From Lonicera japonica (taxonomy: Eukaryota > Streptophyta > Magnoliopsida > Dipsacales > Caprifoliaceae): a DNA stretch of 64,000 nucleotides. This document shows positions 12,751 to 24,502 of the stretch, one piece after another. Numbering within the stretch: the stretch's first letter is position 1; the number at the start of each line of letters is the position of its first letter. The translations under genes and the position numbers were made by a program. Location of the stretch: positions 81,688,919 through 81,752,918 of the forward strand of contig CM038465.1 of the NCBI GenBank assembly GCA_021464415.1. The letters run 5' to 3'. Below the pieces are notes generated by a model, which did no database searches, was not told where the DNA came from, and saw only the letters and a program-made list of their open reading frames with translations.

Positions 12751-14600
12751 GCTATTATTTACACTTTCTAATTTTGTCACTAACACTATTTTTGTCATAA
12801 ACATTCTCCTCATGAGGTTATAGAAACGACTCAAGGACAAGAAGTTTTGAGCTATTGTTTAAGATCCAATCTTTTAGAATTAGGACTCTGCGATATTATT
12901 ATTTTCATGTACTTTATCAATTTTACCCTTCCAGTCCAAATTCTAATTAAATAGATCGATCCTAGGGTTTTTAGTATGCATGTCGACGGCGAGCTGTCGA
13001 CGACACCGACGCCATCGCCTCACTATCCGCATCTGTTGCCTAATCTTTGAGAATTGCTATTCGATGATGGCTGTTTTGAATTTTATGGCATTCAATTTTG
13101 GTTTTTCTTTTCCTAGTTTTAATTTGATTCTAAGAAAATTGATAATTTTAGTTTTTCATCTGATTTTGATTTTATAATGTTGCCATGTTTAAGCTATTGT
13201 CATCTGTTTATATGCCTGATAAAATTTGCAAATGTCATTGTAATACTGTTCTTTGTTGTATAAAATGTCTGCTCTGCCTGTTCCGTTTGTATGTGCTTCT
13301 TCATATATTTAATTTTGAATTTTTGATGGATTAACTTGTTATTTTTTGAATATTTTTAGATGGGTTGACTTATCCTATGCATTTAATGTTTGTTGTGATT
13401 TTAGATAATTTGAATTTTAAATTTAATTGATTGTTTTACATTTATCTTCATTTTCTCTTTTAAATATTTGAATTTAAATTAGAATTAAATTTGGGTGAAG
13501 GGCATTGTTGGAATTTTCAAATTTAGTCAATATTTATAATTGTCCTTCAAACTAAAATATGTCCTTATAATATTGCCTAAAAGATGCGTCCTTGAGTAGA
13601 TAGAGAATTCTATTTTTGTCCTTTAAAAAAAGCCCCTAAAAGTTAATACAAACATTAATTAAAAATAAAATTACTTAATATTGAAAAAGAAATAAGTCAT
13701 TTACGTCTCTCACAGAATGACAAGTGAGTGGATTCACACACATTCACCTCACATTAGGTGAATGTGTTGTAAGTGACTCGCCTAATATAAGGCACTGAAG
13801 TGCAGAGTGTACTGGAATATTTATAAATTAGACTCACCTAATGACATGCGAGTGAATTCACACACACTTACCTTACATTAGGTGAATGTGTTGTAAGTAG
13901 TTCTTCTAATAACACACACTCGTCTCATATGGGGTGAGTGTGTTTGTACACACTCGCCTTATTTTATGAGAGTTGTAACTAGATTACTCTTCTTATATAA
14001 AGCAAGTCAAGCCTTGACAGAACCTCGTATTTTACTCTGTTTTGGGGATTACATCTTTATTTCAATTTGAATATTGTAGAATGATGTACTAAAGCTAATA
14101 TACACATTAATACACCAATAATAATAATTATAATACATCTTTGGCTTCATTTTGTAGTGAAATTTCACCACCAACTTTTTCTTGAACTTTTTCTTTCTCC
14201 ACCATGTCATGAACAATATTTCTTATTTATCATAATCCAAGTTTCAAACTTCCCACCAATAATATTTTTGCTTCGATTTGGTTGTGATTTTTTGATTTTG
14301 AGAGTTCAAATGATAAAAAAGTGAGTCTATTCTTTATTGTTTTACTTGAAGCGATGGAATGTGATTATGAATAGGAAAAAAATAAAAGATATAGGTTTAA
14401 TTATTTAGGTTAATGTTAGATTAGTTTATTAAAAAAATAAATAAATAGATAAGTTAATGTTTTAACCATTAGGTAAATAAGTTAAGTGATAGTTAAGTGA
14501 GAGGGTGTTTGTGACAAAAAAGTGGGTATTAAAATGTGTTTTTTATCAAATTATAAATGGTAGTGTTAGTGACAAAATTAGGAGGTGTAAATAATAGCCC
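12751..14600. mobile_element. TIR element (1.85 kb, non-autonomous) just upstream of PRS
   Basis: The left end gctattatttacactttcta and the right end, read on the other strand, gctattatttacacctccta are inverted repeats. They continue through attttgtcactaacacta and, after a gap, tttttgtca-aaaca, for about 100 bp in all. The interior has no transposase. It contains a GC-rich spot near 12980-13030 with the palindrome-like gtcgacggcgagctgtcgac, and two 51-bp direct repeats. The end closest to PRS is about 200 bp from its ATG, so the element lies in or next to the promoter or 5' UTR. Mutator-like by shape; no target duplication identified. Confidence 0.65.
13723..13899. repeat. Pair of 51-bp hairpin-bearing direct repeats
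   Basis: Copies at about 13723-13773 and 13850-13899 share attcacacaca, cattaggtgaatgtgttgta and the surrounding bases. Each contains a small inverted repeat built from cattcacct and aggtgaatg. They lie inside the TIR element upstream of PRS, and CACTCGCC-type words continue to about 13965. Confidence 0.7.
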
Positions 14601-15299
14601 CTAAGAAAAGTAAAAATTGATTTATGTTAAAAGTCAACAAAATAGTAATTTTGACCCTTATGGGAATATATTCTTTTAAGTCTTTGGTCTTTTTCATTAA
14701 AAATTCTTTGTATGGTCAAAAATGAAAAAATGATTGACAATATTTAATAATAAGAATGAGTTAATAAATGTTTCACCAAATCACTTAACTTATTTTCTAA
14801 CAGTTTTATGAAAAATAATTTTTTTATTATCATTTTCAAACTTGTTGTCGAAAGTTTAAACTTGATTTTTATTGTCCAAGTATTTATTTTTTTAATAAAA
14901 AATTATTTAAAATCATGACTTTTTAAGTTACAAAAATAATTCTATCAAACTACTTTTTTATTCAGTAAATATATTTTTGCTTTACCTTAGATATCTACGT
15001 ACATAAAGGAAAGTATATATACACATTATGTATGCTTAAATGTATGATGTAAGATAATTTGAAACTTTTATTAATTTATTGCACACAAACTACTTTAAGG
15101 GACTGCCATTGAGTTATTGACTAATAGCTGCATCGGAGTTTTCTTGCAAACTAGTATACTTTTTAAACTTATTTAAGTAAATAAGGTTGTTTTAATCTTA
15201 TTTAGGTAAATAGGGTGGTTCGACTAAAGGACCACTTTGTTTTATATGGGAGACCACTTATAATTACAAGTTTTTACTCTAATCTTTCTTAAATTAATT
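14601..15299. other. AT-rich spacer
   Basis: About 700 bp with very high AT content between a TIR element and the virus-like relic. No gene, inverted repeat or known motif recognised. Confidence 0.5.
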
Positions 15300-15832
15300 T
15301 TTTCTACCCTTATTGTTTTAAGGATAAGAATATACTCTGACCAATTTATATCGTCTATATATGGGTTTCTATTATCATCTATATTAAAATTATCGGATGG
15401 ATTTTCTGCTGTTGAATCACTATCTGGTTCACTTAGTGAAAGAGGTTTAAGTGTTTCACTCCAGCTTAATCCGTTTAGACACTAATGGAGCTGTGAAGCT
15501 GTCAACGGTCTACACAGGAAGTTTATTAAATCTAAGGCTTCTAGTTTATAATCTGGGATATTCCAGTTTACATCGTATACAATATCTCTAATGGGGTTTA
15601 GAATATTGTTTTCTAGTAAAGAGTTTAATTCTTGATAACCGTAGTCGGATAGCAACTGTCTATAAGCACGCAAATTATATGTAGTAACTGTATTTATAAA
15701 TCTGAGACGTCTAATTCCTCTGTTTTCTCGTAAGGATTCTACAGTCTCTGCAAGTCTTCTTCTTTGTATAAACTTTAATTTTTTTGAAGTTATTTATAAT
15801 ATATGTCTAAGATCGTGTATTCCTCTAATAAC

Positions 15833-16147
15833 TCATATTTGAACGTTATCTCTTCTTTTAGGGAGGTTTTTTCGAGAATGATTAACTTCCTCTTCATCTA
15901 AATTTTCTATTAAACATTCAATATATCTGTCTGTAGCAATTTCTAAGTCTGGGAGTTTTCTTACTTTTCTAGATACCCACTTACAAACGTGGTGTATATA
16001 AGGAAAAGTTCCTCCTGATCTAAAGTGTGCAATACGCACGAGTCTTTGTTCGTCTAGATTAATTAAACCCCACCTTAGTATAGGTTGGGTACTTCTAACG
16101 TCTATTTGGTTAATGAAATTCTCGTAATCTCTATCTATGATGCTCAT
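15833..16147 (-). pseudogene. Longest intact frame of the virus-like relic, function unknown
   Basis: An open frame of 104 codons beginning MSIIDRDYENFINQ and rich in Arg and acidic residues. A second frame at 15482-15673 continues in the same direction after a frame break, and a further open stretch follows a single stop down to about 15300. I do not recognise the protein. It lies where polymerase would be expected if the upstream part is a viral polyprotein. Confidence 0.4.
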
Positions 16148-17412
16148 AAATTATTAATAAAATAAGTGTGGGGATTTTTCTTATATCTTAAAATTTTAGC
16201 TAGCTATAAGTACTTACAATTAAGTTTAAATAGTAATATACCTAAATAAAAAATCTAGTCCACCTTGCTTCTGATCACCTTTTTTGCTTTTTTCTTCCAT
16301 CTTAGATCTGTTATATCTCTTTTGCGTTTGTTCTCGCTGTTCATCCACCTTAAAAGATTGGTCGTCCGTTTCTTGCCTACGCCTCAACGCCTAACGCATC
16401 CTTGTTAACGGCTCATGGTTACGGCACCTGCCTGCGAAAACATAAAACTGGCCACTCACCAATCTTGTATGAATCAAAGAGAAGGTTCTTACTGGAAACC
16501 TGCGTAAAGATAGGTCTATTTATGAAAGTAATTAGTCAATACTAAAGATACGTTGGAAGTTGTACTAAAGATGAAATCATATTTTTATTCAAGGAATATT
16601 ATTATTACAAACTACTTGCTTTCCTTTTAGCTAACTAAAGGAAACTCTTACCCACTCATTATATATGAGGTCTAAGTCGTGTATGTCAGCTTGATTAAGC
16701 ATAACTTCTATAAGTCTAACGCTAGGTTTTATATCTTTATTGTCTCTTTAAGAACAATTTCTAGCGAAATGTCATGTCTTTCCACATGCCTAACGCTTAT
16801 TTTTTAAATTATATGATGTTAATTTCTTATCTTCTCATTTCCTATAATTAGGAACTTTCTTCCTAGTGTCTGAATTTTTCTTGAAATATCTCATTCTGGG
16901 AAATAATTTCTTTATTTTCTTTGGATTTCTAAAGCTAATTAATTTTTTAAACTTATATTTCTTATCGCTATGGTTTGTATTAATCATAGCTTTGAAAGTC
17001 TGTTTTCAATATTTTTTTTATGGACTTTGGAAGTGCTTCTTCCACATCCCCATTGGATATGTGTTATATCTCTTTCATCTTTGATTAAAGTCATATTTTT
17101 AAATGTATCTTTGATCAAAGCGTCTTGCGTTTTTTTATGTCTTTTTTTTTATTTTGTAGTCTTTTGCAAAATTTATTCTTTCTCCAAGAGTATCTTCTTT
17201 AGTACTATTAATTCTAAGTCACTTTCTATATTCATTGATAAAAATGTGTCGATAGTTAGGACTTTTCTAAAGTACTCGTCTTTAAGAGTTGTAGTAAACT
17301 CTTTTATTTGGTAGTACAATGTCTTATAGTTATTACCATATTCATTGATCTTGTCTAGGTTACATATACTAAGTAAAGCTAACTTAGTTTTGGCTATATT
17401 TACTTCTGATTC

Positions 17413-17643
17413 TTAGGCAAAGTGACTTGCTCCAATGAATTCAGCTGTAAAGAATTTTACATACCCATTTATAGATCTTTGATTTCTGGTCTCATTAAAT
17501 CTTGCTGGTTTAGTTATACTAGCATCGTCTGTTGTTATTCTACTATCTAAATATTTTTTTGCAATTTCTTTTAGTGATTGCTCAACGTATCTTCTACATG
17601 ATTCTGCATCCCAACTTTCGTTTGACGCAAAGTACTTGTGCAT
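17413..17643 (-). pseudogene. Capsid-like fragment of the virus-like relic
   Basis: 76 codons without a stop, starting MHKYFASNESWDAESCRRYV and continuing in frame past a stop at 17412 for about another 150 nt. The helical composition and its position upstream of the zinc-knuckle-like string suggest a capsid/gag core. The assignment is by context only. Confidence 0.35.
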
Positions 17644-20600
17644 CTGATCTTGCCATTCTTTTAAGGCATTATTTCTATCTTACATATTGTCTAAGTTTAG
17701 GTAAATATTTACCGGGTTAATGACTACTGAGGCCATATTATTTGTACTTTGAAAGTCTATAACTGTCGTAGGTAACCCTTTAATATAATCTAGTTTAGTC
17801 TTGATAATACTTTCACTATAAATATAAATATTTATAGTCATAGGAGTTTCAAATAAGTTGATCTTGCTCTCAGAATTTTCTTTTGTCTTAGTATTGCTTC
17901 TTCTCGAGATTGTCGTAGAAACTTAAAACAATTATTCTTCTTCTTTTTCTTGGAGTCTTAATTTTCTTAAAAGTTCCTTAGTGTCCTAAGAACTTTTTAA
18001 GTCTTTTATGAATTCGCAAGATACCATTATATTGATTCTAGTCGATTTGCTTCTCTTAAGATTAGTATTATATGTGTCTTTTTCTTGTTCTGTTAATTTT
18101 TATCCAAAGTTTCGAATTCTACATTTTTCATACAAAATATCATGATTGTTTATAGATCTTCTTGATCTAAAGTTTGGAGCATATTGTAATATTCTAGCAG
18201 TGCTCGATGTACTACATTCTCCTTCTGAAGGGTCATCAATTGTTGATTATCCCATGTTTTTAAATCTTGATTCCTCTGTTCTAATGCTTTGAACCTTGAA
18301 CTATAGAGCAAACTATATATTTATATTGCCTGTGATATTATCTTGGGCAATGTATAAAGGCTCATTTTATACAACATTTGTTTCTTAAAATTCTGGTAAT
18401 TGCCAGAAAGCCTTAACATGTTCTTTCATATGTCCAATATTATTTATACTGTAAGTATTATTAAAGTTTAATGTATTTGTTCTGACAATGATTTATTCAT
18501 TTACTCTTCTTTTTGGAATACCTGGTTACATTTCTTTAAATGTGTTATGGGAAAACTTAACATAACTTTGAAATTATATGTTAATGTTTGGGTCTGGTAT
18601 AACATAATCTTAATTCGTAGCCTGTGGCATATAATATTATTTTAAATTATTTTGCTGTTGGTATAGTTACTGTAAATGCCGGTATGACATTGAAGTATCA
18701 TATATTGTCTGACATTTATAATTGGGCTATTCCAATTAGACTCTTCTGAAAATCGTTCAATCTTTTGTCAACTAAGCAACAAAGGATGTTAATCCCTTTC
18801 TGAGGTCTATGAAGCTCTTGAATTCTTGCTTGGAATAGTCCAAAGGTTAGAAATTAAAAATTCCTGTCTGTTTCTCTTGATCTTAACCATTATGGTTCAA
18901 ATATTTGAATTTCTGTATAATTCTTTTCGAGGATATGATTCTTACTACAATAGGTCATGTTGTAGCTAGGGGTCTTTGGGACGATTTCTTCTCTAAAGAG
19001 GTCTATGTATCTTACTGGAGGAAGATGTCCATTATCTATGGATTCTTCTGCGTATTTCCAATCCATTTCTCCGCATTCTTTTTATTGAAGTGGATATGAA
19101 ATATTTCTTTCTCTCCACCATGTTTTAATTTTGGAAGAGGAGTCTTTAACTCTTTGGATCATCATATTTTGATGTCCAATATTAGGAGTAATGCCAACTA
19201 CTCTTTTGGTCTTATCTAACCCATCGTTTCTAATTCTTCCTTTTGAAGATTCTTCATTTATTATTACAAATGAGGTTTCTTTGAACTTACAAGTGGTAAT
19301 TTATTTTTGTTCAATCTTTTTCTCAATTCTTTCTAAGGATTCTGAGTAATCTTTTTGTCTTTTGATTTGGCTGATAAGAGTTTCCCTAAGGGTCAACTGG
19401 TCTTTATACATTTTAGTGTATAATTCTTCATTTATAGTTCTAGCATTTTCTATTAGAGAACTATGTGCCGTGGAAATATATCTTTTTCTTGCACATTGTT
19501 ATTTTCTAAATCCTTTCTAAAAGCATTTTCTTATATAAGTTTAGCTTCTAACGTCTTAGTATTCTTGTCTATTTTATTGACATACATCAAAATATGAGGT
19601 GTGTCTAGATCTGCTTGACTAATCTAGCTAGGTTTTTCATAAACGTCATTTACTCCATTCATGATATCTCTTAATTGTTTGTTGACCATAGTTGAATTTT
19701 CTAGAAATTCATTTATGGTAACTTCTTGAATCTTAAAACGGTTCTCCCATTTTTGGTCTAAATATTATGCTAAGTTTTGTTGGAACTTAATAAAGTCATT
19801 ATTGAAGGTTCTTAATCCTTATGTCTTATCTTGCAAATCATTTCTTAGGCCTTGAGCAAAATTATGCTTACAATCTTGAGTGGCCGCTATAAATGTAAAA
19901 ATGAAGTTTAATCTATCTAGAACATAGATTATTGCTTTATTCGCATAATTGATTTTTGATTCTATAAATCTACGAGAGAATCTTTCATCACTTATTTTCT
20001 CTATTATCCTTCGATAAAAGTCTGATATATCTTGAGGAATAATTCATCCTGGTACTTCTTTCCAATCTAAGTTAATTGTTTCCATATTTTATATATCTGG
20101 AATATATAATAATTTCTTATTACTCAGTGGATAATTTTGTGAGCTCAATGTCTAATTGTCGAATACGTTTTGTTAGGTCGACAATTCTTGTTTATAGAGA
20201 GGAATTTTGCTCTTTGCAAATAATTTTTGTTTCTCTAGTAGTAGTAAGGATTTCTTTTAATCTTGCAACAAAATCCATAGGGATTTGTTGGTATAAGATT
20301 TTAATATGTCTGGTATTATTTTTGGTCTTTAAATCCAAAAGATGGATATTTGATAGGATTTTTTAGAGATCTTTATGGGTCTGTTGCAAAATTAATAATA
20401 GATATTGGTTTTAGTCTATTATACAATTTATTGCTCATGCAATAACTTGCTTGCTTTCTACGTGTTTTAAAGGTATGTGTTCTATATGAGAACAACTTTC
20501 AATCTGAGTAGATAAACACCCTTCTACTATGATATTGTGAATTGGGATTGGTTGGTAGTCTAGATTTGTTCAAAAAATAAAGGCGTAGATGCGAGGGAAT

Positions 20601-20702
20601 ATTTTCAAAGACATCTATTTGAACAACGTCTATTGTGTGAAATCTGTAAGGATATAAGTTTAGGATAGCTCGACCCTCTAATACCAAAATGAGTTTCTTC
20701 AT

Positions 20703-22751
20703 ATTTTTCTTAATTGTGGGGAGTTAAAATTTAATTTATAACCAAGTCTAGGGGTCAAAGTATAAATTATAAAGTTGCCTAACAAAGACAAAAAAGTCTA
20801 AAATACCTATTTTCCTAATTAAGTTAAAAGGTGCCTTATATATACAAATAAGTTTTAGAATTACCCTAGTTTTAAAAAGAACTCCCTAATTTAAGTAAGG
20901 AAACAAAATCTGGTTCATACTGATGTGATATTGGAGCATCACTATCGATTTGTAGCGTTTGCAAAGATGGCTTAGTACCAAAAGTCAAAAGTGTAAAAAT
21001 TATGTTGGACAATTTGTAGTAGAAAAATTAATAAAATAAATTAAAAATATATATTTAATTTATCATTTCAATTTTTTTTACATATAAAAAGTATAAGATA
21101 AGGTAAAATGAATACAAAAGATACATTGGGTATCATTTATTGAGAAAAAAATTCATAGATGATAGACTATGTATTTTCTGTATATACACAAACGATGGAC
21201 TATGGCATCTTTTGTGTCATTTAAAAAAAATGAAAAAAAAGAAGGGCCAATGTTACAGCCGATGAGCAATTCATCGGCCATGCACAGCCCATCGGTTATG
21301 GTAAATAGTTTTCTGTTGTCAAATATAACAATTGCTTACCATTTCAAATACATTTTCACTTTTATCTATACCGATGCAGACCAAATTATGTTATATTTTT
21401 CATTTTCCCATGCGGGTGGAGATGGCCTTAGGAACCATTTCATTTAGGATTTAGATTTATAATTTCCTGGACAAATTTTGGTGAATGTAAAAATATTATG
21501 TGGTCAACAACAAATATGATCTAAGTTGCAAGGAAGATTAATACCTAAACACTATCTAATTTAAAAAAATATATATATGTTAGAGAATGGTGATACAATA
21601 ATAATAATTATTATTATTATAAATTTTGAAGAATGAGCGGTGATATATTATTATTATTATTATTATTTTAAAGAAGGAGCGGTGATATAACTTTAACATT
21701 TTGTATACTAGTTTGCTATTTTGACAGAACCACTTAATCATCCTCTATAATCATTATTTTTTATTTAAATAAAAACAAGAAAATAAAATAAAGGTAAGGC
21801 TCTCATCTTTCTTTTCATATCTTCCCTTCTTCTTTTTTCAGTTTTTTTATTTATTTACCTAACTTAATTGGACTCAACAAAAGAATCATGAAAATTTCCT
21901 ACCAGATGAAACTACTAATATCCACATCGCTGTGTAAATGAGCCCAATATATAGCAGCACAAGTTAATTAAAATAAGTGTCCTATAATAATACTTGACAA
22001 AATAAAATAAAAGGGGGGCACCCACATTTCCAAGAGTAAGGGATCTTTTGTGTGTAAATACTAGTAAAAGAACACATAAAAAAATTTAACAAGGGGGATG
22101 CGCCCCCATGGACATGATCAAGAGCCAACTCAAGATTTTAAATGAGGGGGATTTTAATTTTTTTACACTTCATGAAAAATAGAACAATTTCAAACCAAAT
22201 ATTGACATTTATATTTGATTATTTAAGAACCAAAGATTTAAAATTAGTAATTTTACTTGGGGAAATTTTTTATTATTAAAGCCTATGAACTTTTTAAATA
22301 AAAAATGCAAAGTTGCTATTTATGAGATTTTAGATTTGAACATGGGTTCATAAAAAATATACTCTTAACCTTAATTACTAGGTCAAACTTACTTTATTGT
22401 TAAACATATCTTCCTTAAACTATATATTACAGTAGCACACATATCAACAGTGGACATAAACCATATATATAAGGAAACACTTGAATGATAATAGTGTTTT
22501 TTTATTGGGTTATGTTTCACATAATAATATAAACAAGTAACTATAAGATATGATGCAGAGATGCCTGGAATACAACCAATTGTGAAGGAAATAACTAACA
22601 TCATTGCAATGAACTTTTCCTTCTTCATTTTCTTTTGCCTGATTTTTCTGTCTCTAGAAACTATAACTCAGTTCTTGGGAATGGGATGATTGAAATTGAG
22701 AAAACACATACAATACAAATCGAAATATGGATAGTGGTATAGTAAAGAGGA
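20703..22751. other. AT-rich intergenic region with (ATT)n microsatellite
   Basis: About 2 kb. It holds an (AAT/ATT)n tract in two blocks (about 21595-21620 and 21645-21668), each followed by an -agcggtgatata- word, which suggests a small local duplication. A weak GC patch lies at 21240-21300. One possible secreted mini-protein on the minus strand is listed separately. Confidence 0.5.
22389..22628 (-). CDS. Possible small secreted peptide (or first exon of one)
   Basis: 79-codon frame. Residues 1-25 (MKKEKF, then a hydrophobic stretch ending in IPGISA) have the layout of a signal peptide: positive start, hydrophobic core, Ala at the likely cleavage site. The remainder has only two Cys and many Tyr/Ser and matches no cysteine-rich peptide family I know, so true coding may stop soon after the signal at an unrecognised splice site. 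It lies only about 120 bp upstream of a copia LTR. Could easily be chance. Confidence 0.25.
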   Translation of the reverse strand: MKKEKFIAMMLVISFTIGCIPGISASYLIVTCLYYYVKHNPIKKHYYHSSVSLYIWFMSTVDMCATVIYSLRKICLTIK

Positions 22752-24413
22752 TGTGGTGATAAAGCTATTTTTGGTCAATATTCATCACTATATGAGAAGA
22801 AGAAAACTATTAGTGAATAAGTGTTTGATTGGTCAATGACAGTGGAACAATACAAGTTGTAATTACAAAAGTTAAAGCGTGTGCGTGTGGAAGCAAATTA
22901 ATTAATTAACCCTAGGTTTATTATTCAGCGGTTGGATTATCAAAAATCAATTTTGGTCGAATAAAAAAGTAGCCCCTAAAAGTCTATGGATTTTAATTAT
23001 AGAAAACCTGTTTAATATTTTATAATATGCAGCAATTAATAAAGTAATTTAATATATAAGCAAACACAACAATTGATGAGGTATCCCTACAGTGCAAGAC
23101 TAATCCTCAACAATCTACTATATGCACAAAAGTTTATAAACTCGATTAATCACAAATCACACATATTTACACAATAGTAATCGCATAAGCCGCTTGAAAA
23201 GTCTTCACCTTTTGCGTATATGGTCCCTCCTCAAATCACAAGATTTGGTTCACAGCGAACCACATGCTTCAGTCTCGCATTGATCTCTTCAACATCGTTT
23301 AGGAATCACATGCACTTTGGGATCTATTTTGTTCTTCAAAGAAATAATGCTTGCTTTGGCATGAATTAAAAGCCCTAAGGTGGGTTTTATGTTTTAAGGT
23401 TTTAATCTATCTAAGGTTTGAAAAACTTTCTCAAAATTCTCAAAACATGTGTAAAAATCCCTTACCATATATGTCTTTTTATATAAAAATATAAAGTCCA
23501 ACTCCATTTAGAAAAAGATTAAAAATATTTAAAATATAATTTTTTTATAATAAAAATACGCTGCCTAAATTTAATGGCCGAATCGGTCCAACACCAAAAA
23601 GGTGTACCGGTCCGATATCTTTGAAAACTAATTTCAGGGAAAATCTTTAAGTGCGAATTGACTTACCGAACTTTTTCTGCACCGTTCTTATTTGACTCAA
23701 ATCCCTTTTAGAAAACCTTTTGAACTTTGATTCAAAAAACATTTTGGATTTAACTTTTATAAAATCACTACCTTTGGAATGAATCAAATTCAAATGCCAA
23801 TACTCACTGTATCTATCTCGATATGATCCATTAATGCATCACTTTGGTAGCTTGGCTTGCTTGGAGTTTTTCAGATGTAATCTTGAAGGACTCAAACAAC
23901 TTATAAGCACACGTGTTATTGTCAAAAGAATAAAGCCAACCTAAATTTAGACTTTATAGTAATTAGTTGTCAACTTATCATCATGACAGCTAATATACAA
24001 CTAAACATCAAGATGGATATTAATTGCTCCACCACCACAAAATTGCCGTCTTTCTCCCACTATATATACAAACATCCTATTTATTATAAATATATCCCAT
24101 TTTAAATAAGAACTAGAAAAAGAGAAAATAGAGTTTTAGATCAAAAGAAATGTGAGTTTTCTCCTAAACATTTTTAGTCTTTCATTTATAAGAAAGTATA
24201 TTTTATTCTATTATAAGAGAAAAGGGTATTGTTATTTATGCTCTCCTTATTTTAGAGTAAAGTTATTGTAATACTTTTGCTATAGTGTGTCTTTTTACAA
24301 TTTGCCTATCATTTTGTCCTTAGTTTATTTGATGATTTTTTTACAACAAAACTCTCATTTTTATAAATTTTTATAATTTATACTTTAGTTGCAATTGGGT
24401 GCCCTGTACCACA
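22752..24413 (+). repeat. 5' LTR of the decayed copia element, split by an insertion
   Basis: Matches the 3' LTR at 22752-22865 and again at about 23966-24413, with about 1.09 kb of unrelated DNA between. Without the insert it is about 570 bp, close to the 578 bp of the 3' LTR. Confidence 0.85.
22866..23958. mobile_element. 1.09-kb insertion inside copia 5' LTR, type unknown
   Basis: Absent from the 3' LTR. The heptamer gtaatta is present on both sides (22859-22865 and 23959-23965) and fits a target duplication. No clear terminal inverted repeat and no reading frame. It contains cggtccaacaccaaaaaggt and other words reminiscent of LTR sequence, but TG...CA ends were not found. Confidence 0.6.
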
Positions 24414-24502
24414 ACATCCCAACAATCGTATTAGAGCAAGGTTTATAGCTGGTTTTTGTGTTACAGACATATCAAGTTAGTGAAATGGTGTATCTTCAAC
24501 AA

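Larger units (their letters stand above)
15300..20702 (-). pseudogene. Decayed pararetrovirus-like (Caulimoviridae-like) or gag-type relic
   Basis: Minus-strand reading frames run end to end here, each broken by stop codons and frameshifts, while the plus strand shows nothing coherent. In transcription order: a frame at 20499-20702 and onward, ending in a leucine/isoleucine-rich coiled-coil-like tail near 20150; a long helical, Lys/Asn-rich frame from about 20085 to 19300; a capsid-like helical stretch with its longest open part at 17413-17643; a zinc-knuckle-like string at about 16754-16798 in which ACGKT and HFARNC are visible but a stop interrupts it and the first Cys is not seen; then a separate frame at 15833-16147 and 15482-15673. 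No protease, reverse transcriptase or RNase H follows the knuckle, so the polymerase part is missing. Many stops are TAA/TAG, as expected from C-to-T decay. Assignment to Caulimoviridae is inference from layout; a Ty3-type gag is the main alternative. Confidence 0.45.

Noticed and set aside
16866..17314. Plus-strand hydrophobic frames (72 and 114 codons) as membrane proteins
   Set aside because: Phe/Leu-rich translations arise from the complement of the Lys/Asn-rich virus-like relic.
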